Positions 15,750 through 24,346 of a stretch of 64,000 nucleotides of DNA are shown one piece after another. A model generated the notes under the pieces. It ran no database searches, was not told where the DNA came from, and saw nothing but the letters and a program-made list of their open reading frames with translations. Numbering within the stretch: the first letter of the stretch is position 1; the number at the start of each line of letters is the position of its first letter. Position numbers and translations under genes: made by a program. Origin of the DNA: a virus; IMG/VR virus record IMGVR_UViG_3300025000_000065, positions 1-64,000 of that record, one strand, 5' to 3'.

Positions 15750-16136
15750 ATGAACAACAAATTATATAAACACTTTTCGGGAACATTACAAGCTTATCAA
15801 AATTGTATTAAAACTGGTAATAAAATTTGGGAAGATAAACACGAAGAAAAATTAAATGAATTGGTTAAAAATGAAATGCCACATGGAAGTGGTATTGATG
15901 CTGGTATGGAATTAGATTTAATCAATTCCAAACCAAATAAATTGATTTTTACATTCGAATTTCATCATATGGATGAAAATGGTATGTATAATGGATGGAC
16001 TGATCATAAATTAGTTGTTACGCCTGATTTATACAATGATTTTTATACAAATATAACAGGAAGAAACAAGAATTATATTAAAGATTATTTATATGAAATT
16101 TTTGAATATGCTTTACGACAGGAAGTTGATTATTAA
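15750..16136 (+). CDS. Conserved mobile-element protein (128 aa), unknown
   Basis: TAGGAGAT site. The segments PHGSGIDAGMELDL and FEFHHMDENGMYNGWTDHKLVV are the signature of a family I recall from plasmids and large phages; no activity is known to me. Start chosen by the ribosome site and promoter. Confidence 0.6.
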   Translation: MNNKLYKHFSGTLQAYQNCIKTGNKIWEDKHEEKLNELVKNEMPHGSGIDAGMELDLINSKPNKLIFTFEFHHMDENGMYNGWTDHKLVVTPDLYNDFYTNITGRNKNYIKDYLYEIFEYALRQEVDY

Positions 16137-16162
16137 TAACAGAAAAAAATGGAGATTAAATC

Positions 16163-16300
16163 ATGTGGCAAACAAAAATTTTTAAAACAGAAAAATCAAG
16201 AAATAACTGGATTGAAAAAAATAAGAATAAGTATAGAATTGATATTATTTTTGTCAATAATGGCTATGGAATAGAATATAAAAAACTGGTGAAAATTTAA
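16163..16300 (+). CDS. Hypothetical protein (45 aa)
   Basis: TGGAGATT site before ATG 16163. Basic small protein (MWQTKIFKTEKSRNNWIEK...). Fills the gap between its neighbours with normal spacing. Confidence 0.45.
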   Translation: MWQTKIFKTEKSRNNWIEKNKNKYRIDIIFVNNGYGIEYKKLVKI

Positions 16301-16302
16301 AT

Positions 16303-16322
16303 AATAAAATCAAAATTTTATT
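16303..16322. repeat. 20-bp dyad element, centre TCAAAA
   Basis: Exact arms; starts 2 nt after the upstream stop codon and ends 20 nt before ATG 16342. Confidence 0.75.
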
Positions 16323-16341
16323 AGAAAAGGATAACAACAGA

Positions 16342-16662
16342 ATGAAAACATATAATATCAGAATTCATAAAAAAGATGATACTACAATTTTAGAAAAAAT
16401 TCCTGCTTATCTTTATGAATATATGGGATATAAATTTTTAGTACATAAAACCTGGTTATCGATAAAAAATAATGAAAAAAATCCTGCATGGCAAGTATCA
16501 GAATTTGATACTGGTATGGGATTTATTTCATTTTGTGATAGTAAAAAAGAATGTTATGAAAAAATTCATAATTGGTTTAATGTAGACAATATTGGATCAA
16601 GAATAGAATTTTTTGATCAAGCTGTAAAATCTCAAATAAACAGATACGGAAAAGCAAATTAA
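16342..16662 (+). CDS. Hypothetical protein (106 aa)
   Basis: AAAAGGATAAC leader. Mixed alpha/beta soluble protein (KTWLSIKNNEKNPAWQVSEFDTGMGF). 'AWQVSEFDTG' recalls small phage proteins that carry a 'W-VTE-TG' motif. Unknown role. Confidence 0.5.
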   Translation: MKTYNIRIHKKDDTTILEKIPAYLYEYMGYKFLVHKTWLSIKNNEKNPAWQVSEFDTGMGFISFCDSKKECYEKIHNWFNVDNIGSRIEFFDQAVKSQINRYGKAN

Positions 16663-16686
16663 ACAATAACAAAAGGATTGAATAAA

Positions 16687-16908
16687 ATGAGAACAAGAAA
16701 AACATTAAAAATTGGAAGTGAAGTATTATATCAATATTTTAATAAACCTGAAAAAAAGTTTTATGGTGATATCAGAAAAGGAATTGTAAGAGATATTTTT
16801 GATCATAATGGAGAAAAACTTTTTGAAATAGAACACGCAATAGAAGATACAAATATTCTTGTTTCGATAATTGTACATAGAAAAGAAATTAAATCAATCC
16901 TATCATAA
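16687..16908 (+). CDS. SH3-like small protein (73 aa), unknown
   Basis: ATG 16687 is preferred over TTG 16678 because AAAAGGA lies 9 nt before it. The pattern KIGSEVLYQYF...GIVRDIFDHNGEKLFEI suggests a small SH3-like barrel. No named family. Confidence 0.5.
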   Translation: MRTRKTLKIGSEVLYQYFNKPEKKFYGDIRKGIVRDIFDHNGEKLFEIEHAIEDTNILVSIIVHRKEIKSILS

Positions 16909-16922
16909 CAGAAATACAAACC

Positions 16923-16942
16923 AATAAAAGGTTAATTTTATT
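16923..16942. repeat. 20-bp dyad element, centre GGTTAA
   Basis: Exact arms preceded by ACC, between genes at 16687 and 16980. Confidence 0.75.
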
Positions 16943-16979
16943 AGAATAACAATAACAGAAAATAAAAGGAAAAAATAAA

Positions 16980-17354
16980 ATGAGTGCATTTATAGTAAAC
17001 AAAAAACATATTGATTACCTTGTATCAGCATTATATTATAATAATAAAGATTACAGTAATAAATATATGGATATTCAAGAATTAAACAAAATTGGTCAAA
17101 CCTTAGTTGATGCAAATTATAAAAGTGTTAATTATCGTTATAATGAATCTGAAAAACCATATAAATATATTTTTTCTCAAGTTTTTGCAATTGATTTTAT
17201 TCAAGTATTAAAAGGAATTAATTGTCTTGATTATCAATCCTGCGAATATCCTGCATGGGAAAGATCAAAAGCAAAAAAGATTTTAAATCAAATAAAAGAT
17301 CAATGTATTTATCATCTTACCGATTCTGAAAAATATAAATGGGAAATTAGATAA
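16980..17354 (+). CDS. Conserved accessory protein (124 aa), unknown
   Basis: AAAGGAAAAAAT site. MSAFIVNKKHIDYLVSALYY at the N-terminus and GINCLDYQSCEYPAW toward the end match a family I recall in plasmid and phage accessory regions. No known activity. Confidence 0.6.
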   Translation: MSAFIVNKKHIDYLVSALYYNNKDYSNKYMDIQELNKIGQTLVDANYKSVNYRYNESEKPYKYIFSQVFAIDFIQVLKGINCLDYQSCEYPAWERSKAKKILNQIKDQCIYHLTDSEKYKWEIR

Positions 17355-17388
17355 TAACAGAATATAAAAGATAATGGAGAATAACAAA

Positions 17389-17664
17389 ATGAAAATAAAA
17401 TCAAAAGATAACAGAACAATATATGAACCAGTTGAATTTCAATATATTATTCCCAATGGAGTATTTTATCTTGAAAATCCACTTGAAAATAAAAATGCTT
17501 TACCTCATTATACATGCGAAAATTTTGATCCTGAATTGATGGTATGGACAGTTTATTTTGAATGGCAAAATACTAATCCCTGGATTAAAAAAGAATTTCG
17601 ATCCTTCCAATATGGAAATAAATTAGCTGGATTAATCAATTCAATAGATTCAGATATGTTTTAA
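17389..17664 (+). CDS. Hypothetical protein (91 aa)
   Basis: ATG 17389 follows TGGAGAATAAC; the upstream in-frame ATG (17374) lies within the ribosome site. Acidic, Trp/Tyr-rich soluble product, not recognised. Confidence 0.5.
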   Translation: MKIKSKDNRTIYEPVEFQYIIPNGVFYLENPLENKNALPHYTCENFDPELMVWTVYFEWQNTNPWIKKEFRSFQYGNKLAGLINSIDSDMF

Positions 17665-17676
17665 GGGAATAACAAA

Positions 17677-17934
17677 ATGATCAAAGTATTTTTTTATGGC
17701 GAAGATGATAACAAAAGAAAAATAACAGTAAAAATGAGTAGCATTAAATCTTATGATAAGTTTATTGATGAATATAAATATATTGGAGGATTCAACAGGT
17801 TTTCAAGTGAAATATATGGTGATATGAATAAAAAAGAATCTGATCGATATATCTTTATTCCTGCGAACAACAGAGGATTTGAAGTAATTTATAAAATGTT
17901 ATATGGTCATTCTCCATATGTAGTAAGAAAATAA
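17677..17934 (+). CDS. Hypothetical protein (85 aa)
   Basis: AAGGGAATAAC site. Beta-rich N-terminus (IKVFFYGEDDNKRKITVKMSS). Unknown. Confidence 0.5.
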   Translation: MIKVFFYGEDDNKRKITVKMSSIKSYDKFIDEYKYIGGFNRFSSEIYGDMNKKESDRYIFIPANNRGFEVIYKMLYGHSPYVVRK

Positions 17935-17947
17935 AAAAAATTGGCTA

Positions 17948-17975
17948 TTGTAAATAATAAAAAACTTGTTATAAT
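17948..17975 (+). promoter_or_regulatory. Sigma70-like promoter
   Basis: TTGTAA (17948-17953), 16 bp, TATAAT (17970-17975); 48 nt before ATG 18023. Confidence 0.6.
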
Positions 17976-18022
17976 AAAATTAGAAATAAACAACAATAAC
18001 AGAAACGAAAGGGAAAAATAAA

Positions 18023-18313
18023 ATGACGACACCAGTAATTTTTAGAAAATTTAAAGAAGGCGATGTAATAGCGTTATTTCCTACAATTCCTTATTCCTGG
18101 AAATATGATTTTACATGCTATCAACATATTGGTCAACATTCTGGATGTGAAGGAATTATCACAGAATTAACAAAGTTATGTAAACCCGAAGAATATAAGG
18201 ATTTATTAGAAGAATTAATCTCAATGGGTTATGATGATTTAGTTGTAAGAAAAAAGATTACCTACAAACATTTTTTAGAACGAGAAAAAAGTATGAAGGA
18301 GATAACAGAATGA
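18023..18313 (+). CDS. Conserved mobile-element protein (96 aa), unknown
   Basis: The segments VIFRKFKEGDVIALFP, CYQHIGQHSGC and PEEYKDLLEELISMGYDD match a family I recall from plasmids and phages, with a VIALFP core and H-GQH motif. Function unknown. It overlaps the next gene by 4 nt (ATGA). Confidence 0.65.
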   Translation: MTTPVIFRKFKEGDVIALFPTIPYSWKYDFTCYQHIGQHSGCEGIITELTKLCKPEEYKDLLEELISMGYDDLVVRKKITYKHFLEREKSMKEITE

Positions 18314-18651
18314 AAATTAAATTAAATAAATCAGAATATTGGATTTTATTAGAAGCATTAAGACGATATTTAAAATTCAATGATCAAAATAAATCAACAA
18401 CAGAATGTTGGACAGGTTTAGAAACATTGACGACAGCAAAAAGTGTTATTGAAAAAGGATATATGAATTGGGTATATAAAAAACCTTATCGATCATTAGG
18501 ATGGTTGAAATTAACAGAAAAAGGATCAAAGATTATTGAACAATGGATAAACGATGGTTATACAGAATTAGAATTTATTGAAGGTTTCGATTGGGAATAT
18601 CCAACAAAAAATAAAAATTTACCTGGTCAATTAGTTGAAATAAATTTGTAA
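18310..18651 (+). CDS. Hypothetical protein (113 aa)
   Basis: AAGGAGAT site within the 3' end of the previous gene. Helical N-terminal half; the segment RSLGWLKLTEKGSKIIEQWI resembles the wing of a winged-helix fold. DNA binding is possible but unproven. Confidence 0.5.
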   Translation: MKIKLNKSEYWILLEALRRYLKFNDQNKSTTECWTGLETLTTAKSVIEKGYMNWVYKKPYRSLGWLKLTEKGSKIIEQWINDGYTELEFIEGFDWEYPTKNKNLPGQLVEINL

Positions 18652-18655
18652 AACC

Positions 18656-18675
18656 AATAAAAAGATTGTTTTATT
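18656..18675. repeat. 20-bp dyad element, centre AGATTG
   Basis: Exact arms preceded by ACC; 27 nt before ATG 18702. Confidence 0.75.
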
Positions 18676-18701
18676 AGATAATAACAGAAAGGAATTGTAA
18701 C

Positions 18702-18968
18702 ATGAATAATAATAAAAGAAAAACAATTATTTATGAATATGATAAAATTAATACGTTTATTGGAGAAAAATCTTTATCTCCATATGAAAAAAAATTACTT
18801 CATCAATGGAAAAAAGAATGTGGATTTATTGGTTATATTTCAGGATATCGTTATTGGAACAATGAAACAGAATCGGTATTAGTTTATTGTAAAAATTATC
18901 CTGGAATTACTGATATTGAAAACAGACGATCAAACGGATTACATAAAGCAAAATTTTATTATCTATAA
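18702..18968 (+). CDS. Hypothetical protein (88 aa)
   Basis: GAAAGGAATTG leader. Mixed alpha/beta; no motif. Confidence 0.5.
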   Translation: MNNNKRKTIIYEYDKINTFIGEKSLSPYEKKLLHQWKKECGFIGYISGYRYWNNETESVLVYCKNYPGITDIENRRSNGLHKAKFYYL

Positions 18969-18985
18969 CAGAAAGGATTTTATAA

Positions 18986-19159
18986 ATGTATATTCAATGG
19001 ATTTGTGGAAGTTGCAAAGAAATAAATTCAAATAACAATACAAAAAATAGTGTTTGTACATGTGGTGCATGTGGAAAAAAGAAAAATATTAATTATATTA
19101 AAAAATATTTTATATATATTATAACCAATAATTTATCAATTAATAATTTTAAAAGCTAA
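18986..19159 (+). CDS. Zinc-ribbon protein (57 aa)
   Basis: GAAAGGATTTT site. CGSC near residue 7-10 pairs with CTCGACG-type cysteines (residues about 27-32), forming a probable zinc ribbon; the C-terminal half is basic. Small unannotated gene fitted exactly between neighbours. Confidence 0.5.
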   Translation: MYIQWICGSCKEINSNNNTKNSVCTCGACGKKKNINYIKKYFIYIITNNLSINNFKS

Positions 19160-19179
19160 TAATAAAAAGGATTTTATAA

Positions 19180-19365
19180 ATGGATAAAACATTTTATATT
19201 CAAAAAAATATTGGAAGGTCAAAATATGTGCTGAATTATCACGATGGAATTCAAACACATAAAGATAACAGTCCGTTTTTTGGAATTGAGATTTTTTCAA
19301 ACATAAAAAAATTGAATAACAGAATTAAAGAATTAAGATTGTTGGGATATCAGGAAAAATATTAA
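19180..19365 (+). CDS. Hypothetical protein (61 aa)
   Basis: AAAAAGGATTTT site. Contains FGIEIFSNIKKLNNRIKELRLLG, a helix-rich basic end. Unknown. Confidence 0.45.
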   Translation: MDKTFYIQKNIGRSKYVLNYHDGIQTHKDNSPFFGIEIFSNIKKLNNRIKELRLLGYQEKY

Positions 19366-19381
19366 TAAAAAGGAAAAAATT

Positions 19382-19696
19382 ATGATTATTGAAGTTGAAA
19401 ATAAAACGTATGAATATAATAAAGAAAATCCAACCAATATTTTAGCCATACTCAACCATAGTCCATTTAGATTATACAAGGTTAACAAAAATTGGGTTTA
19501 TCATATAGTTGACAACGGTAACATTGATTCAATATTGATTGTCGATGGTGGATTTGTTATTCAGGATATAAAACAACAAAGAAGTGTTATGTTTATGGTT
19601 GATGATATAGATTGTATTGCTGTTTATACGGATGTTGTTGAAATTTATTATCATAAACATATTACTTATACTCAATTTGAAGGGATTATAAAATGA
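19382..19696 (+). CDS. Hypothetical protein (104 aa)
   Basis: AAAAGGAAAA site. Beta-rich with repeated V/I strands (FVIQDIKQQRSVMFMVDDIDCIAVYTDVVEI). Overlaps the next start by 4 nt. Confidence 0.5.
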   Translation: MIIEVENKTYEYNKENPTNILAILNHSPFRLYKVNKNWVYHIVDNGNIDSILIVDGGFVIQDIKQQRSVMFMVDDIDCIAVYTDVVEIYYHKHITYTQFEGIIK

Positions 19697-19938
19697 GAAA
19701 TAATAATGATGAAAGTAATCCAACATGCAAGGGAATTGAATTAGAAGATTTATATAACAAATTGTCAAATTTTTATGAGGATAATTATTTTGAATATTAT
19801 GATAATAATGAAATTCATACAAAATTAAGGGAAATTCAAGATTTATTACATGAAACCTTAAAATTAATGGAATGGCAAATGAAAAACAACAATCAAGTAA
19901 AGCTTGACAATTGGAAAAGAAATTCTAATAATCAATAA
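19693..19938 (+). CDS. Hypothetical protein (81 aa)
   Basis: Coupled to the previous gene (ATGA). Long amphipathic helix in the second half (REIQDLLHETLKLMEWQMKNN); possible coiled coil. Confidence 0.5.
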   Translation: MRNNNDESNPTCKGIELEDLYNKLSNFYEDNYFEYYDNNEIHTKLREIQDLLHETLKLMEWQMKNNNQVKLDNWKRNSNNQ

Positions 19939-19950
19939 AAGGAAAATAAA

Positions 19951-20514
19951 ATGTATATTTATAACTATCAATTAATCGATGCAATAAAAAAATTAGAAAA
20001 TGAGATTAAATCTCATGCTGGAAAAGATTCAATAAAAAATTATTTGTTATTTGAATATAATCCTTTAGGTGATGCTGATAAAAGAATTTGTTTATATAAA
20101 ACCGATGGATTATTCACTGATAATAAAGATAACAAAAATTTCAAAACCTGTTTTACGGCAAACTCAAAGGTATTTTCAAGCAATGATGAATTTTATGCCA
20201 TTGTACCAGTAAAACAACTGTTAGAATCCCTTAAATTCTACGATAAAAGCAGTATGGTTCAAATATCTATTGATGAAAATTATAAAATGATAAAAAAATA
20301 TTGTCAAATATTTGATACCACAAAATTAGAAAAACAAAAAACATTAAGAAATTTAGATTATAGTTATCTTTATAACAGAGGAAATTTTACCGTAAAAACA
20401 ATTTGTTTTGTTATTGATGGATGTAAAATAAATTTTATTTCTCAAGAAGGAAGAGATGAAATTCTTAAAAACATTTTCCAGGACGAAGAAAGAATTTATG
20501 AAATTATTGAGTAA
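19951..20514 (+). CDS. Hypothetical protein (187 aa)
   Basis: AAAAGGAAAAT site. The largest gene of this array. The stretch FYAIVPVKQLLESLKFYDKSSMVQISID faintly recalls a sliding-clamp strand-helix-strand unit, but length is half of a clamp and I do not assert it. Followed by a dyad element and promoter. Confidence 0.5.
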   Translation: MYIYNYQLIDAIKKLENEIKSHAGKDSIKNYLLFEYNPLGDADKRICLYKTDGLFTDNKDNKNFKTCFTANSKVFSSNDEFYAIVPVKQLLESLKFYDKSSMVQISIDENYKMIKKYCQIFDTTKLEKQKTLRNLDYSYLYNRGNFTVKTICFVIDGCKINFISQEGRDEILKNIFQDEERIYEIIE

Positions 20515-20526
20515 CAGTTAACAACC

Positions 20527-20546
20527 AATAAAAAATCTATTTTATT
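20527..20546. repeat. 20-bp dyad element, centre AATCTA
   Basis: Exact arms preceded by ACC; upstream of the promoter at 20560. Confidence 0.75.
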
Positions 20547-20559
20547 AGAAAATTGGTAC

Positions 20560-20587
20560 TTGTAATTTGAAAATAAGTTGCTATAAT
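20560..20587 (+). promoter_or_regulatory. Sigma70-like promoter
   Basis: TTGTAA (20560-20565), 16 bp, TATAAT (20582-20587); 23 nt before ATG 20610. Confidence 0.65.
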
Positions 20588-20609
20588 CAATAGTAAAGGA
20601 GATAACAAA

Positions 20610-20879
20610 ATGACAACTGTACTCAACCTAAGAAATACACCAGTAAAAATTATGAATGATAAATTGTCTACAATAAATTTTAGTGTTATTGAACCTATAA
20701 TTTATGATTATCACATTATGAATAATATACAAATGTATTTCAATATGGAATATTATCAATTTACTAATGAACTTGCGAATAGTGACCTTGAAATTGTTGG
20801 ATGGGAATATAAATCAGGAGATAAAACCTTGATTGTAAATTTTGATTATAAAAATTGTGCTGGTTATATCTATCTTTAG
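20610..20879 (+). CDS. Hypothetical protein (89 aa)
   Basis: AAAGGAGATAAC site right after the promoter. Predicted beta-rich, no motif. Confidence 0.5.
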   Translation: MTTVLNLRNTPVKIMNDKLSTINFSVIEPIIYDYHIMNNIQMYFNMEYYQFTNELANSDLEIVGWEYKSGDKTLIVNFDYKNCAGYIYL

Positions 20880-20902
20880 AATAAAAAAAGGAGAAAAATA
20901 AA

Positions 20903-21289
20903 ATGACAAATAATCCGAAAATTACAGTAAATAATTTATTGAAAGGTTTAATTGGATCGGGAATAATCATAACAGATTGGAATAAATTAAATAACAGAAT
21001 GGATGTTTTATTTGGATGTAATACCAATGTTGAAATAACAATCAATAGAAAAAAAGAACAGGTTTTAATTGATGTAAAAGGTGGTGTAGTACAAAATATT
21101 TTGACAACTTGTGAGAACACTGATTTTACACTTATTGATTGGGATAATATTGAAGGTGGTCAAGAAGATTTATTTGAATTAGGTGATTATGGCGCAGAAG
21201 TAAAAACAGAAGGTGATATCTTAAATGCAATCAATGAAGCTAATCAAGAAATCTTAGATAATAACAAATTTTATAATGAGGAAGAATAA
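20903..21289 (+). CDS. Hypothetical protein (128 aa)
   Basis: AAAAGGAGAAAAA site. Alternating alpha/beta with an acidic C-terminus ending NKFYNEEE. Not recognised. Confidence 0.5.
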   Translation: MTNNPKITVNNLLKGLIGSGIIITDWNKLNNRMDVLFGCNTNVEITINRKKEQVLIDVKGGVVQNILTTCENTDFTLIDWDNIEGGQEDLFELGDYGAEVKTEGDILNAINEANQEILDNNKFYNEEE

Positions 21290-21290
21290 A

Positions 21291-21719
21291 ATGACAGAAA
21301 AACATTTTTTTAAGCCTGGTGAATATTGGATTGGTGATCCTTGTTATGCAGTGAAAGATGAAAACTGGAATGAGTTATGTGATAACACAGGATGTTTTGG
21401 TTTAGAATTAGAGAAATTTCCCTCTAATTGGCAAAGCGGTTTATTTGAATATAATGATCAATTGTGCTTTACATATAAAACAAAATATGGAGATGGTACA
21501 TATTATGATAACAAAGGGAATGAATATGGTGTAGATGCTGGATTAATTGGAATTATGCCGATTGAATGTTGTGATGGTGATAGTATGCATGGTGGAAATA
21601 TTCATATTTTTGAACATTCTTTTCAAGTATGGGAAGAAAATGGAAAATTTTATTTTGGAGATATTGAAATAAATACTGATGATATTGATGATTTTTGGAA
21701 TGAAGATTTAGAATATTAA
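21291..21719 (+). CDS. Conserved phage protein with 'YWIGDPCY' motif (142 aa), unknown
   Basis: ATG 21291 follows GAGGAAG. The pattern PGEYWIGDPCYAV, TKYGDGTYYDNKGNEYGVDAGLIGIMP and FYFGDIEINTD defines a small beta-sandwich family common in phage accessory regions. Catalytic role unknown. Confidence 0.6.
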   Translation: MTEKHFFKPGEYWIGDPCYAVKDENWNELCDNTGCFGLELEKFPSNWQSGLFEYNDQLCFTYKTKYGDGTYYDNKGNEYGVDAGLIGIMPIECCDGDSMHGGNIHIFEHSFQVWEENGKFYFGDIEINTDDIDDFWNEDLEY

Positions 21720-21740
21720 TAAAAAATAAGGAAAATTAAA

Positions 21741-21983
21741 ATGAAAAAAACAGAAAATAATCAAATAAAAATATCTGAAAAAGAAATAATTGAACATTTA
21801 ACAACTTTTATTGAGGAATGCGATTCAGATGAATTAGCAAGAATAACAGGAGATATTTTTGGTGGAAAATGTTTTTGGTCAGGAGATATTGAATATATGG
21901 ATGAAATATATGATGCAATTTACACTTTTGAACCTGATGAAAATTATGCTGGCGAATTTGATAGCCTTGATTTAGACCAATAA
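21741..21983 (+). CDS. Acidic protein (80 aa), unknown
   Basis: AAGGAAAAT site. Very acidic in the second half (EYMDEIYDAIYTFEPDE). No motif. Confidence 0.5.
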   Translation: MKKTENNQIKISEKEIIEHLTTFIEECDSDELARITGDIFGGKCFWSGDIEYMDEIYDAIYTFEPDENYAGEFDSLDLDQ

Positions 21984-21998
21984 AAAGTTTATTTTATT
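21979..21998. repeat. 20-bp dyad element, centre AGTTTA
   Basis: Exact arms preceded by ACC; it overlaps the stop of the upstream gene. Confidence 0.75.
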
Positions 21999-22028
21999 AG
22001 AAATGATATAACAGAAAGGACAATAACA

Positions 22029-22442
22029 ATGAGCGAAAATAGAAAAAGACATCCTGGAAATTATAAAAAATTAGCACGAGCATTAGAACAACGTGGTTAT
22101 AAGGTAGAAAAAGAAATTATTTTTGACTATAAATATATTTTTTCCAACCTATCTAATAAGAAGAAACAATCACTTTTCACATTTTGGAAAATAACAGGAA
22201 AAGGAATTGATGGTGGTTTTTGTACACCTAACAAACAAAGTTATAAAAGTCTTCGAGGTCATCTTACAGCAGATAACACTGAATGCTTTGATAAATGGAG
22301 CAAGTGTCCGTTGAGAATGAAAATTCAAAATCTTGATTATGAAAAACTTTTCAAAGAATTGGAATTATTGGGAAGTCCAGAAGGATTAGAAATATCAGAT
22401 AATTTTGATGAAAATGGCGTTTTTACATACGAAGAAGCCTAA
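22029..22442 (+). CDS. Hypothetical protein (137 aa)
   Basis: GAAAGGACAAT site. Basic N-terminal half (RKRHPGNYKKLARALEQRGYKVEKE), three scattered Cys. Not recognised. Confidence 0.5.
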   Translation: MSENRKRHPGNYKKLARALEQRGYKVEKEIIFDYKYIFSNLSNKKKQSLFTFWKITGKGIDGGFCTPNKQSYKSLRGHLTADNTECFDKWSKCPLRMKIQNLDYEKLFKELELLGSPEGLEISDNFDENGVFTYEEA

Positions 22443-22460
22443 TAAAATAAAAGTTTTATT
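22441..22460. repeat. 20-bp dyad element, centre TAAAAG
   Basis: Exact arms, starting in the stop codon of the 22029 gene. Confidence 0.7.
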
Positions 22461-22505
22461 GTATAATAACAAACAATCAATAACAGATAAGAAAGGACAA
22501 ATAAC

Positions 22506-22811
22506 ATGTGGAATTTTATAGATGCTGAAATAAAATGGAAAACAGATGACAGTATTAAAGATGAATTACTTATTATGTATTGGAATAAAAAAACGAAAAT
22601 TGGAGCTGATTTTTCTATCAAGTGGTATTTTTTAGACACTCCCACACCTAGACTTGAAATTTTTGAAGATTCCTGGTTGGCTTTATATCAATGTGGTCAA
22701 GATTTTCTGAAAGTGCTTGCTGAAAATGATAATAAAAATTTAACTAAAAATGAAATGAAAGTTAAATTATTGGAAATTGGTTTTGTTGATAAAACCCATG
22801 AGAATTCATAA
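22506..22811 (+). CDS. Hypothetical protein (101 aa)
   Basis: GAAAGGACAAA site. Contains WFLDTPTPRLEIFEDSW then a helical end. Unknown. Confidence 0.5.
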   Translation: MWNFIDAEIKWKTDDSIKDELLIMYWNKKTKIGADFSIKWYFLDTPTPRLEIFEDSWLALYQCGQDFLKVLAENDNKNLTKNEMKVKLLEIGFVDKTHENS

Positions 22812-22814
22812 AAC

Positions 22815-22834
22815 AATAAAATGATATTTTTATC
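22815..22834. repeat. 20-bp dyad element (one mismatch), centre TGATAT
   Basis: Second arm TTTTATC; 17 nt before ATG 22851. Confidence 0.65.
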
Positions 22835-22850
22835 AGAAAGGAAATGAAAC

Positions 22851-23099
22851 ATGAATTTTATTATAGTTTTTAATCTTATTATAAATATATTAATTTTATT
22901 ATGTCTTTTATATTATTTTATTCTTTGGAGAATTAGTTTTACCTGGAATAAAACTTTTTGGACAGAAAAAAAATATGGATTTACTATGTGGTGGAAACCT
23001 TTTAATCATGATTATGAAAAAGGAATTATCAGTATCGATTTCATCAATATAAAAAAGATAGAAGAATTAGAAGAAAAAGAAAGGTTTGGTAAACGATGA
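22851..23099 (+). CDS. Membrane-anchored protein (82 aa)
   Basis: One N-terminal transmembrane helix (residues 2-26), then a charged cytoplasmic part ending in KKIEELEEKERFGKR. Stop overlaps the next start. Confidence 0.5.
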   Translation: MNFIIVFNLIINILILLCLLYYFILWRISFTWNKTFWTEKKYGFTMWWKPFNHDYEKGIISIDFINIKKIEELEEKERFGKR

Positions 23100-23344
23100 T
23101 TGATAACGATATTGCAAATTTACGTAAAGATTGGAATTACAAAAATAATGATGATACATTAATTCTTTTGGAAAGAATAGATCAATTGTGTATAGAATGT
23201 GGTAGAATTTTCCAGGCATTGAAAGAAGTCCAAGAGCATTTAAGAAATGGTAACAAGAATAAAGCTTTAACAATCGTGAATGAAGCCTTAGAGCCAAAAA
23301 GATATAATAACAGACCATATAAGGAAAACGGTAATGAATATTAA
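23096..23344 (+). CDS. Hypothetical helical protein (82 aa)
   Basis: Coupled by ATGA overlap. Predicted all-helical (ILLERIDQLCIECGRIFQALKEVQEHL). Unknown. Confidence 0.5.
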   Translation: MIDNDIANLRKDWNYKNNDDTLILLERIDQLCIECGRIFQALKEVQEHLRNGNKNKALTIVNEALEPKRYNNRPYKENGNEY

Positions 23345-23516
23345 ACAAATATTTTGTTTTCATAATTATGAATTAAAAAAAGAAGAATATCTTTATTCGA
23401 AAAAAAGATGGAAGGTATTTGATAATGAAATTTGGGAAGTTTTTTATGATTATTACTCAGAAGAATATAAATGTGACAAATGTAATAAAGTAAAGAAAAA
23501 ATTAAAGAAAAGATAA
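23334..23516 (+). CDS. Small zinc-binding protein (60 aa)
   Basis: Overlaps the preceding gene by 11 nt; AAGGAAAAC site. CFHNY at residues 8-12 and CDKC at about 49-52 match a small phage zinc-binding family of unknown role. Confidence 0.5.
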   Translation: MNIKQIFCFHNYELKKEEYLYSKKRWKVFDNEIWEVFYDYYSEEYKCDKCNKVKKKLKKR

Positions 23517-23549
23517 GTTTTATTAAGGAAACCAGGAGAAAATAAAAAT

Positions 23550-23753
23550 ATGAACATAACAGAATTATTTACAAGAGAAAACGAAAATGATCTTGACATT
23601 AGAATAACTTGCGGTTATCGCTGGATGGTTATGGATGACAGAACACATGAATTCATTGTATATGAAAGAAAACCATACCAAAAAAATACTTATATAATTG
23701 GTCAAACTAAAGATGAAGATTTAGCATATGAATTTTTGACTACTAATATATGA
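23550..23753 (+). CDS. Hypothetical protein (67 aa)
   Basis: CAGGAGAAAA site. Contains CGYRWMVMDDRTHEFIVYERKP, likely a small beta-sheet protein. Unknown. Confidence 0.5.
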   Translation: MNITELFTRENENDLDIRITCGYRWMVMDDRTHEFIVYERKPYQKNTYIIGQTKDEDLAYEFLTTNI

Positions 23754-23764
23754 AAGGAAAACGG

Positions 23765-24100
23765 ATGGGATTGTTTACTTATGTTATTATTCCCGATGTT
23801 CTTTTGCCAAAAAAATATCAAGGATTTAATGAATGGCAAACTTATCAAATTGTAAAAAGAGAAATGGGAAAGATAGAAGTTTTAAATGATGGAACAATGG
23901 TTTATAATAAGAATGAATTTTATTCTGGAAACAATGAGATTTTTAAATTGACAAATAATAATTCTAATGGAAATGAGATTGTAAATATTGTGGCAAGCAA
24001 CGGAATGGATGTTAATTCTAAAAAGCATAAATTTATATTTGCCAAAATGAAAATTGAAAATTCTAAAGTAATAGAAGTATTTGATTTTGTAAAAAAATAA
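23765..24100 (+). CDS. Hypothetical protein (111 aa)
   Basis: ATG 23765 is chosen because AAAGGAAAA precedes it; an earlier ATG at 23750 has no site. The N-terminal motif PDVLLPKKYQGFNEWQTY is distinctive but unnamed. Confidence 0.5.
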   Translation: MGLFTYVIIPDVLLPKKYQGFNEWQTYQIVKREMGKIEVLNDGTMVYNKNEFYSGNNEIFKLTNNNSNGNEIVNIVASNGMDVNSKKHKFIFAKMKIENSKVIEVFDFVKK

Positions 24101-24113
24101 AAAGGAGAATAGT

Positions 24114-24308
24114 ATGGTTAAAATATTTAATATAAAAAATTTTTCAATTATGTTATGGATCGATTTATTTTTTTATGATGATTTTAGTTTTTATTTTTAT
24201 TTACTTCCAACAATACAGTTATCGGGATCAAAATATGTTTCCAGGGCATCAATTCAATGGTTATTTTTTGAAATAGAAATAAGTTATTTTTTTGATAATA
24301 GAAATTAA
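24114..24308 (+). CDS. Hypothetical protein (64 aa)
   Basis: AAAGGAGAAT site. Rich in Phe and Tyr, possibly membrane-associated. No family. Confidence 0.4.
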   Translation: MVKIFNIKNFSIMLWIDLFFYDDFSFYFYLLPTIQLSGSKYVSRASIQWLFFEIEISYFFDNRN

Positions 24309-24327
24309 ATAAAACCGTTATTTTATT
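24308..24327. repeat. 20-bp dyad element, centre CCGTTA
   Basis: Exact arms; 20 nt before the tiny gene at 24347, followed by AGAAAAGGAG. Confidence 0.75.
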
Positions 24328-24346
24328 AGAAAAGGAGACTTAATTT

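Noticed and set aside
19951-20514. Sliding clamp
   Set aside because: Only one faint strand-helix-strand resemblance and half the expected length.
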